Positions 42,562 to 51,387 of a stretch of 64,000 bases of DNA are shown here, piece by piece; position 1 is the stretch's first letter; the number at the start of each line of letters is the position of its first letter. The stretch lies in the NCBI GenBank assembly GCA_002070945.1, contig MWEG01000025.1:62001-126000 (forward strand). The letters are read 5' to 3'. A program made the translations under genes and the position numbers. Below the pieces are notes generated by a model. That model worked only from the letters and a program-made list of their open reading frames with translations, made no database searches and was not told the origin of the DNA. The stretch is from Lentisphaerae bacterium ADurb.Bin082. GTDB lineage: Bacteria; Verrucomicrobiota; Lentisphaeria; Oligosphaerales; Oligosphaeraceae.

Positions 42562-45477
42562 ATGAAAACACAAGAGGAACTCTTTCAATCCAACTTCGTC
42601 CCCGGCAAACCTGGCTCGGGGCAGCTCTTCGAGGAAGAACTCACCGCAAGAACCGCCTCGCGCCCAGTTACATGCCTCGGCATGACCTTCGAGAACGACG
42701 AGGCGCGACGCGAACACTTCACGAAAGAACTGCGCAAAAAACTGCAAGACCCGGAATTCCGCCAAATCGAAGGATTCCCTATCGGCAAAGACGAAGACAT
42801 CCTGGCCCTGTCCGACCCGCCCTACTATACCGCCTGCCCCAATCCCTGGCTCGCAGACTTCATCGCCGAATGGGAAGCACAGAAGCCGACGCAACAGAGA
42901 AACCAACCCTATCACCGAGAACCTTTCGCGGCGGACGTGAGCGAAGGGAAAAACCACCCCATCTATAACGCCCACAGCTATCATACCAAGGTGCCGCATC
43001 GAGCTATCATGCGTTATATCCTCCACTATACCGAGCCAGGCGACATCGTGTTCGACGGCTTCTGCGGCACCGGCATGACCGGCGTAGCAGCGCAAATGTG
43101 CGGAAACCGTGAGGAAGTTGAAGCATTAGGCTATAGAGTCGAGGAAGACGGAACCATTTTACAGCAAGAAACAGATGAAGAAGGCACAAAGACTTGGAAG
43201 CCGTTTTCAAAGCTCGGCGCACGCAAAACCGTCCTGAATGATCTTTCACCTGCCGCTACTTTCATCGCCTATAACTACAACACGCCCGTCGATGTGGCCG
43301 CATTTGAAAAAGAAGCCAAGCGCATTCTCCAAGAAGTGGAAAAAGAATGTGGATGGATGTACGAAACAATGCATACGGATGGTAAGACCAAGGGAAAAAT
43401 TAATTACACAGTCTGGTCGGATGTGTTTGTGTGCCCGGAGTGCAGCAACGAAATAATTTTTTGGGACGCAGCAGTTGAACAGGAAGCAGGCAAAGTTCAA
43501 GATGAATTCCCATGCCCTAATTGCCGAGCTTCATTGACAAAGCGCAATATGGATAGAGCTTGGCTGACAAAATATGACTCGGCTCTGCAAACGTCCATCA
43601 AACAGGCTAAGCAAGTTCCGGTGTTGATTAATTATTCAATTGACAATAAGCGATTTGAGAAAAAACCCGATGAAAATGATTTGGCGTTGATTGATAAAAT
43701 AGAAGACAGTGAAATACCGTACTGGTTTCCTATAGATCGAATGATGGAAGGCCAAGAAACGAGACGAAATGATCCTATCGGTATTACCCATGTTCACCAT
43801 TTCTATACAAAACGTGGACTTTGGGAGTTGGCAAGGATTTGGAATAAAGCAGTTAAAAATACGAATATTCGCATTTCAAGCAGCACTAAACTTTCCCATA
43901 CTGCGGCGAGCTGTTATGTCTCTAAATTACGACGCTTTAGAGCAGATAAAAAAGGAGGAGGTCCGTTAGCGGGAACGCTATATGTTGCCTCGTTAATTAC
44001 ACCTCCAAATCCCATCCTCACAGTAGGCCGGAATGTAGATTTTATTGACAAAGCATTTAAGGGCATTTATTTAGAGGAAAGAAATTGCGCAACGTCGTGT
44101 CAAAGTAAGGCTGATTTGGGTAAAATCGCAAATAATTCTTTCGACTACATTTTTCTTGATCCCCCATTTGGTTCCAACCTCAATTATTCCGAACTGAACT
44201 TCCTCTGGGAAGCCTGGCTAAAAGTTTTCACCAACAACATTCCCGAAGCCATCGAAAACAAGGTTCAAGGCAAGGGGCTGGCTGAGTACCGGCAATTGAT
44301 GTTACTGTGCTTCAACGAAGCCTACCGCATACTGAAACCTGGTCGTTGGATGACGGTTGAGTTTTCCAACACCAAAGCCTCTGTCTGGAACACCATTCAA
44401 ACCGCTCTTACTGATGCTGGTTTTATCGTGGCCAATGTATCCGCTTTAGATAAACAGCAAGGCAGCTTCAAGGCTGTCACCACCCCAACTGCTGTCAAGC
44501 AAGACCTCGTCATCTCCGCCTACAAGCCCAATGGCGGCTTTGAGGTGCGCTTTCAGAAAGAGGCGCAAACCGAAGAGGGCGTCTGGGAGTTTGTGCGCTC
44601 CCATCTGAAGTACCTGCCAGTTGTCAAGTTACATGGTTCTTTGTTGCAGATGATTCCGGAGCGAGACCCGCGCATCCTGTATGACCAGATGGTGGCCTAT
44701 TACGTACGCAAGGGCTACCTGGTGCCGCTTTCCAGCCAAGAATTTCAGGTGGACTTGGCGCAGCGCTTCATTGAGCGTGACGGCATGTATTTCCTGCCAG
44801 ACCAAGTCGCTGAATACGACCGCAAGAAGATGACTACTGGACAACAAGTCCAAGCGGCGTTGTCGGGCTTTGTGGACGGCGAAGCCACTGCCATAGACTG
44901 GCTGCGGTACCAGTTGAAAGAGAAACCGCAGACCTTCCAAGAAATCAATCCAAATTTCATGATGACGCTCAGCGGCTGGAGCAAAAACGAAACCCAGCTC
45001 GATTTGCGCGACCTGCTGCACCAGAACTTCCTCTGCTATGATGGCCAAGGGGCGATTCCTGCACAGATCGTTTCCTGGATGCGCCGCAGTTCTGAGTTGC
45101 GACCCATCATTGAAGCCGAATTCAAAAACCAAGACATTGAGCTTGCCGAAAACCTTGCCTTGGAAACGGACAACCAGGAACTCAAAGCCCGCACCCAATC
45201 GCGCTGGTATGTTCCTGACCCCAACAAGGCCAGCGACCTCGAAAAACTGCGCGAGAAGGCGCTGCTCAAAGAGTTCGAGGAATACAAGCAAAGCAAGAAA
45301 AAGCTCAAGGTTTTCCGCCTTGAAGCCGTCCGCGCCGGCTTCAAGAAAGCCTGGCAGGAACGCGACTACGCCACCATCATCGCCGTGGCCGACAAGATTC
45401 CAGTCAATGTGTTAGAAGAAGACGCCAAGCTGCTCATGTGGTATGACCAGGCAGTGACCAGAAAAGGAGCTCAGTAA
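42562..45477 (+). CDS. pglX: BREX type 3 DNA adenine methyltransferase PglX
   Basis: The ATG at 42562 begins MKTQEELFQSNFVPGKPGSG, after a weak AGGTT site; an earlier start at 42514 falls in the box cluster. Among 971 residues, DPPYYTACPNPW is near residue 85, and the SAM-binding motif DIVFDGFCGTGMTG near residue 163. A two-CxxC zinc ribbon (CPECS, CPNCRA) lies at about 290-325, and the catalytic motif DYIFLDPPFGSNLNYSEL near residue 532. In type 3 BREX this enzyme (PglXI, DUF1156-like) methylates adenine in a host motif. The middle third (about 43330-44160) is markedly more AT-rich than both ends, so the gene is probably a recombinant. It overlaps nothing; one base separates it from the next gene. 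Confidence 0.9.
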   Translation: MKTQEELFQSNFVPGKPGSGQLFEEELTARTASRPVTCLGMTFENDEARREHFTKELRKKLQDPEFRQIEGFPIGKDEDILALSDPPYYTACPNPWLADFIAEWEAQKPTQQRNQPYHREPFAADVSEGKNHPIYNAHSYHTKVPHRAIMRYILHYTEPGDIVFDGFCGTGMTGVAAQMCGNREEVEALGYRVEEDGTILQQETDEEGTKTWKPFSKLGARKTVLNDLSPAATFIAYNYNTPVDVAAFEKEAKRILQEVEKECGWMYETMHTDGKTKGKINYTVWSDVFVCPECSNEIIFWDAAVEQEAGKVQDEFPCPNCRASLTKRNMDRAWLTKYDSALQTSIKQAKQVPVLINYSIDNKRFEKKPDENDLALIDKIEDSEIPYWFPIDRMMEGQETRRNDPIGITHVHHFYTKRGLWELARIWNKAVKNTNIRISSSTKLSHTAASCYVSKLRRFRADKKGGGPLAGTLYVASLITPPNPILTVGRNVDFIDKAFKGIYLEERNCATSCQSKADLGKIANNSFDYIFLDPPFGSNLNYSELNFLWEAWLKVFTNNIPEAIENKVQGKGLAEYRQLMLLCFNEAYRILKPGRWMTVEFSNTKASVWNTIQTALTDAGFIVANVSALDKQQGSFKAVTTPTAVKQDLVISAYKPNGGFEVRFQKEAQTEEGVWEFVRSHLKYLPVVKLHGSLLQMIPERDPRILYDQMVAYYVRKGYLVPLSSQEFQVDLAQRFIERDGMYFLPDQVAEYDRKKMTTGQQVQAALSGFVDGEATAIDWLRYQLKEKPQTFQEINPNFMMTLSGWSKNETQLDLRDLLHQNFLCYDGQGAIPAQIVSWMRRSSELRPIIEAEFKNQDIELAENLALETDNQELKARTQSRWYVPDPNKASDLEKLREKALLKEFEEYKQSKKKLKVFRLEAVRAGFKKAWQERDYATIIAVADKIPVNVLEEDAKLLMWYDQAVTRKGAQ

Positions 45478-45478
45478 A

Positions 45479-46915
45479 ATGCTGAAGAAACTACGCATCC
45501 AAAATTTCAAAGGCTGGCAAGACACCGGCGAGATTGAAATGGCGCCACTGACGCTGTTCTTCGGCGCCAATAGCTCCGGCAAATCCAGTATTGGGCAGTT
45601 CTTGATGATGCTCAAGCAGACTGTTGAATCGCCAGACCGAAAAGCTGTTCTCTACCCTGGCGGCAAGAATTCAGCGGTCCAGCTCGGTTCTTTCCATGAT
45701 ATGGTATATAAACGTGACCTTAAAAACAAAATCCAATTTGATTATTGCTGGACTCTGCCGGAAACTTTTTCCGGTTCCTATCCCTATAAAACGGATAAAG
45801 GTGAATCTGTGATGCAATTTGCCGGCAATGAATTGGCTTTTCATGCTGAAATCGGCATGGCCGCCGAAGCGTTGAGTTCCTTGGCGTTAAGCAAATTCTA
45901 CTACGAACTTCTCGAAGACGATAGCGCCCAGCTTACTGTTGGCATGAAGCGTCACGAAGAGAAGGCAAAATACAAGTTCGATGCCTCCCCTCATGAGCCC
46001 AAACGAACCCAAGGTCGTCCCTGGCCTTTTGATGCACCGGTTCGCTTTTACGGCTTCCCGGATGAAGTCGTAGCCTACCACCAACAAGCAGAATTCGTAC
46101 AGGAGCTGAATTTGCGACATGAAAAATTGTTCAATTCATTGTGCTACCTTGGGCCTTTGCGTATAAAGCCAGACCGCTTGTATACGTGGAGTGGCGTGGA
46201 ACCCGAGAGCGTTGGCTATGCCGGTGAAAACAGCATTGCGGCCATCCTTGCCGCTTCTGACCGGGAAATCAGCATGGGGAAGAGGCAAAAATTCTACCCC
46301 CTGAAGGCCACAATCGCCCAAAAACTCAAGGAAATGGGCCTGATTGAATCATTCGAGGTCGAAGCCATATCTGAGAAGCGGCGAGAATACGAGGTCAAAG
46401 TGCGTCCCAAGGGGGCACCGAATTTGGTAGACCTTCCCGACGTCGGCTTTGGCATATCACAGGTTCTGCCTGTGCTGGTTCAGTGTTTTTATGCGCCAGT
46501 TGGATCAATCATCATCATGGAGCAGCCTGAAATACACCTGCATCCCAGTGCCCAGTCAGCCCTTGCTGATGTGATGATTGATGTCATCAACTCCAAAGAA
46601 AGAAGGAATGGTAAAGGAAGCGAGGATAGGAATATTCAGCTCATTATCGAAACCCACTCCGAACACTTTTTAAGGCGCCTGCAACGCCGCATTGCTGAAG
46701 GGAAAATTACGCAGGATAGTGTCTCGGCCTATTTTGCCAATGTCAACAAAGCGCAAGCAACCCTCGACTCTCTGCAAATTGATGAATATGGCAACATCCA
46801 GAACTGGCCGGAAAATTTCTTCGGCGATGAGATGGGGGATATCAGTGCGCAGGCACTGGCCGGAATCGAAAAAAGGAGCAGGGAAAATAAGGCCAAGCAG
46901 GAGGTGTCTGAATGA
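45479..46915 (+). CDS. DUF3696 AAA ATPase, first gene of ATPase-PIN-RNA ligase module
   Basis: The 478-residue SMC-like ATPase begins MLKKLRIQNFKGWQDTGEIE. Walker A is FFGANSSGKSSIGQFLMML near residue 30, the signature-like VGFGISQVLPVLVQCFY near residue 325, and Walker B IIMEQPEIHLHPSAQ near residue 347. The His switch is IIETHSEHFLRRLQRRI, and DUF3696 is the C-terminal part (QIDEYGNIQNWPENFFGDE). It starts one base after pglX and overlaps the PIN-like gene by 4 bases. Overlap and composition suggest that it senses a phage cue and licenses the nuclease next door, as in other ATPase-nuclease defence pairs. The cue is unknown. Confidence 0.85.
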   Translation: MLKKLRIQNFKGWQDTGEIEMAPLTLFFGANSSGKSSIGQFLMMLKQTVESPDRKAVLYPGGKNSAVQLGSFHDMVYKRDLKNKIQFDYCWTLPETFSGSYPYKTDKGESVMQFAGNELAFHAEIGMAAEALSSLALSKFYYELLEDDSAQLTVGMKRHEEKAKYKFDASPHEPKRTQGRPWPFDAPVRFYGFPDEVVAYHQQAEFVQELNLRHEKLFNSLCYLGPLRIKPDRLYTWSGVEPESVGYAGENSIAAILAASDREISMGKRQKFYPLKATIAQKLKEMGLIESFEVEAISEKRREYEVKVRPKGAPNLVDLPDVGFGISQVLPVLVQCFYAPVGSIIIMEQPEIHLHPSAQSALADVMIDVINSKERRNGKGSEDRNIQLIIETHSEHFLRRLQRRIAEGKITQDSVSAYFANVNKAQATLDSLQIDEYGNIQNWPENFFGDEMGDISAQALAGIEKRSRENKAKQEVSE

Positions 46916-47514
46916 AGAGATCAAAAAAAGCCTCCGCCAATGCGTGTGCCGATCCAGTGCTGCCAGATAAATGCCTGGTGGATACGAATGTGCCCATCAT
47001 CGCCAATCAAGCATCACGCACGCCTCAGCCAGGTGATCGTCCTGACGAATGCGTGAAGGCATGTATCAACGCGATATTGCATGTCATTGATGAGAAGCGT
47101 CGCGGACTGATTTTAGATGCTAATGGAGAAATTTTAAAAGAATATCGTAAAAATCTGAAATCCAGCGGCCAGCCGGGCGTGGGCGACCACTTCTTGAAGT
47201 GGGTGCTTACTTACCAATCGTCCCTGCCGGAGCACCAAATTGTGCCGATCAACAAGCGCGGAGATTCATACGAAGAATTTCCATTGCACGAAAAGCTGAA
47301 AGATTTTGATAGGTCTGATCAAAAATTCATCGCAGTGGCCAATGCCTATGGCAAAAAAAAGAAAGCACCGATATTGCAGGCTACCGACAGCAAGTGGTGG
47401 GGATGGAAAGAGGCACTGTCCGAAGTCGGCATCGAGGTCATTTTTCTTTGTCCCGAATACGTGGAAAGAAAATTCACTGAAAAATTTCCCAATCATGAAA
47501 GAAACCTTCAGTAA
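46912..47514 (+). CDS. PIN-like nuclease
   Basis: The 200-residue protein starts in the ATPase stop codon (ATGA). It has the acidic pattern of PIN ribonucleases: CLVDTNVPIIAN near residue 22 (first Asp), LILDANGEILKEYRKNL near residue 67 (Asp and Glu), FDRSDQKFIAVANAYG near residue 133 and ILQATDSKWW near residue 156. PIN domains cleave RNA with divalent metal. The next gene begins inside its last 20 bases and encodes an RNA ligase, so a nuclease and a ligase are translated in tandem. A true nuclease activity is inferred from the motif pattern; it has not been compared to a structure. Confidence 0.75.
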   Translation: MKRSKKASANACADPVLPDKCLVDTNVPIIANQASRTPQPGDRPDECVKACINAILHVIDEKRRGLILDANGEILKEYRKNLKSSGQPGVGDHFLKWVLTYQSSLPEHQIVPINKRGDSYEEFPLHEKLKDFDRSDQKFIAVANAYGKKKKAPILQATDSKWWGWKEALSEVGIEVIFLCPEYVERKFTEKFPNHERNLQ

Positions 47515-48184
47515 ATTTCCCAGCACTCCTCATCTGGCGGCACTGCATGATACCGATATCCGCGATGACAAAGTGATGACTGAGTCTGAGCGCGAAGGAT
47601 TCCTGGAGCAGGAAGTCACTGTTGAGGAAAAGGTCGATGGCGCCAACCTCGGCATCTCTTTTGCTGCGGACGGTGCCGTTCGCGCCCAGAATCGAGGCAA
47701 AATTTTGTCTTTGCCTGGTTCTGGCCAATGGCATGAGCTTACTCGCTGGCTGGACATCCATTGCGACGAGCTTTTTGATCTTCTCTCCGACCAGTACATC
47801 CTTTTTGGCGAATGGTGTTACGCCCAGCACAGCGTGTTTTACAATCGGTTGCCTGACTGGTTCATGGCTTTCGACATCTATGACCGATCAGCTGAGCGTT
47901 TTCTGTCGGTGATGCGTCGAGACCGCCTGCTCAGCCAAGTGAGCATCGCCACCGTGCCTTTTATCGCTCATGGGCGCTTCACGTATACGGACATTGTCGG
48001 TTTTTTGTCTGCATCGGCATTGGGCGATCAGCCTGCTGAAGGCGTCTATCTTCGCTCTGATGACGGCGATTGGCTCCAACAACGCGCCAAGCTGGTTCGC
48101 CCAACCTTCATCCAGACAATTGATGAGCATTGGTCGCGCTCTACTTTGAAACCGAATCGCTTATGCTATCAGATGCCAAGATGA
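47495..48184 (+). CDS. Minimal RNA ligase (PF09414-type nucleotidyltransferase)
   Basis: The ATG at 47495 overlaps the PIN-like gene by 20 bases. The 229-residue protein shows the ordered motifs of ATP-dependent RNA ligases: motif I VEEKVDGANLGISF with the AMP-accepting Lys (about residue 40), RAQNRGK (Ia-like), LFGEWCYAQHSVFY (III), WFMAFDIYD (IIIa), EGVYLRSDDGDW (IV) and RAKLVRPTF (V). Only the nucleotidyltransferase domain is present; larger members carry extra N- or C-terminal domains. It should seal nicks in RNA, perhaps those made by the PIN-like nuclease. Family membership is clear by motif order. The substrate and whether it repairs or protects are inference. Confidence 0.88.
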   Translation: MKETFSKFPSTPHLAALHDTDIRDDKVMTESEREGFLEQEVTVEEKVDGANLGISFAADGAVRAQNRGKILSLPGSGQWHELTRWLDIHCDELFDLLSDQYILFGEWCYAQHSVFYNRLPDWFMAFDIYDRSAERFLSVMRRDRLLSQVSIATVPFIAHGRFTYTDIVGFLSASALGDQPAEGVYLRSDDGDWLQQRAKLVRPTFIQTIDEHWSRSTLKPNRLCYQMPR

Positions 48185-48291
48185 ACTCAGAAAACGACAA
48201 AACGACGTGGCTCTACAGCACGATCCTCAACAACGCCTGCAAGGTCATTGAGGAGAAGACTTCTGCAATTGTCGGCAAAAAAGTGCCGTGA
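48181..48291 (+). pseudogene. Gene-start fragment A
   Basis: A 36-codon frame starts in the RNA ligase stop codon (ATGA) and reads WLYSTILNNACKVIEEKTSA before an early TGA. Its central 75 bases match fragment B (from 49719) with about 12 mismatches by eye. The following 150 bases keep scattered similarity to the downstream part of fragment B, out of frame. I read it as the decayed beginning of a gene that once followed the ligase. The family is not recognised. Confidence 0.65.
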
Positions 48292-48310
48292 AAAAGCACT
48301 CCAGTAGCAA

Positions 48311-48442
48311 ATGCTGAAAACAAAAACTGCAGGAATGGCCTTTTCAATGGGGGAGCGATTGCAACATTACAGCGGACGGCTGAAACAGTTGCAGAACCCT
48401 TTTTGCGATGCGCTGGCTATTCAGCTTGACGGAGACCCATGA
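48311..48442 (+). CDS. Short open frame coupled to the AlbA_2 gene, possibly a gene remnant
   Basis: A 43-codon frame (begins MLKTKTAGMAFSMGERLQ, contains YSGRLKQLQNPFCDALAI) ends in the TGA that overlaps the ATG at 48439. No good ribosome binding site precedes it. It may continue, in another frame, the gene whose start is fragment A, because fragment B has similar bases (CTGCAGG and CAACATTAC) in the same order. Alternatively it is a leader peptide that couples translation to the next gene. I favour a remnant. Confidence 0.35.
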   Translation: MLKTKTAGMAFSMGERLQHYSGRLKQLQNPFCDALAIQLDGDP

Positions 48443-49698
48443 TGTACGAAAACAATTCCGACCTACTCAAACAAATCGCGCTTGGCGAGGACTCCATCCT
48501 CGAACTCAAGGCCGTGGCGTTCCGCGGCAACAAGGTCGTCAGCCCGCATAAAGACAGCATGGCGGACGAGCTGGCGGCCATGGCGAATACGACTTCCGGC
48601 ATCGTCGTCCTGGGAGTTGACGATAAAACCAAAGAAATTTGTGGGATTCCGCCGGAAAAGCTTGACATCGTCGAGGGCTGGCTTCGCACCATTTGTAATG
48701 ACTCGATTGAGCCTCCCTTGGAGTGTATTATACGAAAACTCATTGTGCCTGACCAGCAAGGTGCTGAGAAGACCATCCTTCGCATTGATGTGCCGCGCAG
48801 TTTATTTGTTCATAAAAGCCCTAATGGCTATTTCCGCCGCATCGGAAGTTCTAAGCGCGAGATGAAGCCGGATGCTTTGGCGCGCTTATTCCAGCATCGG
48901 AGCCAGGCGCGACTTATCCGCTTCGATGAACAGATTGTCCCCGGCACATCAGTCGATGCTTTGAACCCAAAGCTGTGGAACAGATTTCGCAACGTCTTGT
49001 CGCCTAAAGATGATCACGAATTTCTCGAAAAAATGAAACTGATTGCCAAGGACGACAACGGCGCTGTCCGAGCAACAGTCAGCGGCATCCTGATGGCCTC
49101 GGACGAACCAGAAACCTTTATCTCCAGCGCCTTTATCCAGGCTGTTTGCTACCGAGGCGTCGAGCGCAATGCGGCCTATCAACTGGACGCCAAGGATATT
49201 ACTGGCCCGCTGGATGTGCAAATTCGGGACGCCTGCAAATTTGTGGAGCGAAACATGCGGGTTTTTGCCACTAAGGCGCCCCTTCGGATCGACCTCCCCC
49301 AGTTTTCCATGAATGCAGTGTTCGAGGCAATAGTCAACGCCGTAGCCCATCGAGATTACTCCGTTTACGGCTCCAAAATTCGCCTGCATCTATTTTCTGA
49401 CCGCTTGGAGATATTCTCTCCTGGCGCGATTCCCAACACCATGTCTATTGAGAGCATTTCGGAGCGGCAATCATCCAGAAACGAATTGATCACCTCCCTG
49501 CTGGCTCGTTGCCCGATGAATGTAAACGCTATCGGCAGTCAACGGAGCTTCATCATGGATAAGCGCGGTGAGGGGGTGCCAATCATCATCACGGCAAGCG
49601 AAAAGCTGTCAGGGAAAAAACCGGAATACAGGCTCCTGGATGATGCTGAGCTGATGCTGACAATTTTTGCGGCTCCGCCGCCGCATGGCGAGGATTGA
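48442..49698 (+). CDS. Second AlbA_2/GHKL ATP-binding protein
   Basis: The start is ATG at 48442 (GGAG 7 nt upstream); an adjacent ATG at 48439 is possible. The 418-residue protein has an AlbA_2 domain at about residues 10-140 (DSILELKAVAFRGN, ADELAAMANTTSGIVVLGVDD). A GHKL-type domain is at about 285-395 (NAVFEAIVNAVAHRDYSVYG, RGEGVPIIIT). Compared with the AlbA_2 gene at 40520 it lacks the C-terminal winged helices, and the two sequences differ throughout, so they are not recent copies. It is bracketed by the two diverged gene-start fragments A and B, which suggests that it arrived as an insert. Confidence 0.78.
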   Translation: MYENNSDLLKQIALGEDSILELKAVAFRGNKVVSPHKDSMADELAAMANTTSGIVVLGVDDKTKEICGIPPEKLDIVEGWLRTICNDSIEPPLECIIRKLIVPDQQGAEKTILRIDVPRSLFVHKSPNGYFRRIGSSKREMKPDALARLFQHRSQARLIRFDEQIVPGTSVDALNPKLWNRFRNVLSPKDDHEFLEKMKLIAKDDNGAVRATVSGILMASDEPETFISSAFIQAVCYRGVERNAAYQLDAKDITGPLDVQIRDACKFVERNMRVFATKAPLRIDLPQFSMNAVFEAIVNAVAHRDYSVYGSKIRLHLFSDRLEIFSPGAIPNTMSIESISERQSSRNELITSLLARCPMNVNAIGSQRSFIMDKRGEGVPIIITASEKLSGKKPEYRLLDDAELMLTIFAAPPPHGED

Positions 49699-49706
49699 CG
49701 CAAAGG

Positions 49707-49931
49707 ATGAATCCCCCCTGGCTCTACAGCACAATTCACAACAGCACCCGCAAGGTCATTGAGGAACAAACTACTGCTATTGTCGGCAAAAAGGCACTGG
49801 ATTGGGTCAAGATGGGGCATGACTGGGACAAAATGTTTTGCCGGGAAAGAACCCTGCAGGCTGACTGGGCAACTCAACAGGGCTGCCATTGCCATTCTGC
49901 CCAACATTACTGGATGCTTGAATTATATTAA
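49707..49931 (+). pseudogene. Gene-start fragment B
   Basis: From ATG at 49707, with AAAGG immediately before it, a 74-codon frame reads WLYSTIHNSTRKVIEEQTTA, then LDWVKMGHDWDKMFCRERT, then loses protein character in a cysteine- and histidine-rich tail and stops. It matches fragment A at the beginning. It looks like the N-terminal 45 or so residues of a real protein, followed by decayed or frameshifted sequence. The region 49699-50019 (321 bases) contains nothing else recognisable. The parent family is not known to me; the position, between pglX and pglZ, is where BREX-3 loci carry brxHII. Confidence 0.6.
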
Positions 49932-50019
49932 GCAGAGAAAATGGGCTGAGCTTATGGATGTCCTGGACAAAAATAAATCAATCCTTGCCCTCGCCCCTAC
50001 TCACGCATGGAGATAAACA

Positions 50020-51312
50020 ATGGCCAAAATCGAAGGTTTTCGAGTAAAGAATTTCAGGGCGCTAAAAGACATCACCCTTGGCCGACTCTGGAATCAGCAG
50101 CACTCTGAACCTCTCACGCCCATGACGGCAGTAATCGGCAAGAATGGCGTTGGCAAGAGCACGTTATTTGACGCCTTCGGCTTTCTTGCTGATGCCTTGA
50201 AACTGGGCGTGGAAGAGGCATGTGACTCTCGTGGCAGAGGTGGATTTGAGCGTATTCGAACGCAAGGCCAGCAAGGACCAATCGGATTCGAGATCTATTA
50301 CAGGGAAGATGGAAATGCCCGGCCCATCACCTATGAGGTTTCCATTGATGTTGACAACTCAGGTCGGCCTTATGTCTTGCGAGAGCGTCTCAGGCAGAGG
50401 CGAAAAGGCCAAAAATACGGTCGGCCTTTTTCGTTTCTTGTGCTGGACTGCGGGCAAGGAGTTGCCTGGAGGGGCGATCAGGCTGGCCGCCAAATCGATG
50501 ACGACCAGGGGGATTTTGATTTGTCTGCCCTGATGGAGTCCATTAAATCAGGTAGAGCGCAAGAAGAGTCAAGCGAAACCGAGGTGGTCGAACTTGAGGA
50601 TACGCGCAAACTAGGGATTGCCACGCTGGGATCATTGAAGCAACATCCGAGGATATCCGCCTTCCGCCAATTCATTGAAGGATGGTATCTCAGCTATTTC
50701 ACTCCAGACGCAGCCAGGAGCCTGCCCCTGGCCGGGCCTCAGAAGCATCTCAATATTCATGGAGACAACCTCGGAAACGTCGTGCAATTCATGGAACGGG
50801 AACATCCTAAGCGCTTCCAGGCTATCTTGAACAAAATTGCCCAGAAAATACCCGGCATCAACAAGATTGATACTGAAAAAACCATTGATGGACGGCTGCT
50901 CTTGCGGTTCAACGAGAAAGGTTTCCAAGACCCGTTTTATGCACAACAAATGTCAGACGGCACCTTGAAAGTGTTTGCGTACCTCCTGTTGCTCGAAGAC
51001 CCGACGCCACCGCCATTTTTGTGTATTGAAGAACCCGAAAATGGCTTGTACCATAAGCTGCTGGAAACCCTGGCCAATGAATTTCGAGAACATGCGACCG
51101 GTCGCAAAGGAGGATCGCAGGTCTTTATCACGACGCATCAGCCCTATTTCGTTGATGCCCTGACGCCCGAAGAAGTCTGGATTCTTGAAAAAGGGCATGA
51201 CGGATATTCCACCATACGGCGAGCGAGTGATGACGCCATCGTCAAAAATCTCGTCGCCGAGGGTCTGCCGCTGGGTGGACTATGGTACAGCGATTATCTG
51301 GATGCGAGGTGA
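50020..51312 (+). CDS. AAA ATPase (COG4637/AAA_21-like), second copy
   Basis: The 430-residue ATPase begins MAKIEGFRVKNFRALKDITL after GGAG. Walker A is AVIGKNGVGKSTLFDAFGFL near residue 40, the signature-like segment QQMSDGTLKVFAYLLLLED is near residue 315, and Walker B is CIEEPENGLYHKLLETL. The His switch is VFITTHQPYFVDALTPEEV. It is related in type to the ATPase at 37176 but differs widely in sequence. A DUF4276-like gene usually follows such ATPases. Here the next frame starts 4 bases later as MHFEILV and then degenerates, so the ATPase seems to have lost its partner. It lies directly upstream of a repeat-rich gap before pglZ. Confidence 0.8.
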   Translation: MAKIEGFRVKNFRALKDITLGRLWNQQHSEPLTPMTAVIGKNGVGKSTLFDAFGFLADALKLGVEEACDSRGRGGFERIRTQGQQGPIGFEIYYREDGNARPITYEVSIDVDNSGRPYVLRERLRQRRKGQKYGRPFSFLVLDCGQGVAWRGDQAGRQIDDDQGDFDLSALMESIKSGRAQEESSETEVVELEDTRKLGIATLGSLKQHPRISAFRQFIEGWYLSYFTPDAARSLPLAGPQKHLNIHGDNLGNVVQFMEREHPKRFQAILNKIAQKIPGINKIDTEKTIDGRLLLRFNEKGFQDPFYAQQMSDGTLKVFAYLLLLEDPTPPPFLCIEEPENGLYHKLLETLANEFREHATGRKGGSQVFITTHQPYFVDALTPEEVWILEKGHDGYSTIRRASDDAIVKNLVAEGLPLGGLWYSDYLDAR

Positions 51313-51316
51313 AAAA

Positions 51317-51385
51317 ATGCATTTTGAGATACTTGTACTACTATCGGTAACTCCTTGTTTTTTGGGAAAGATTTTCATCAGGTCA
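51317..51385 (+). pseudogene. Possible truncated DUF4276-type gene start
   Basis: An ATG 4 bases after the ATPase stop opens with MHFEILV, the typical first strand of DUF4276 proteins. After about 8 codons the frame stops resembling any protein and runs into a GC-rich dispersed repeat (51388 onwards). The parallel with the intact ATPase-DUF4276 pair at 37176-38953 supports a truncated partner gene. Seven residues are little evidence. Confidence 0.4.
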
Positions 51386-51387
51386 AC

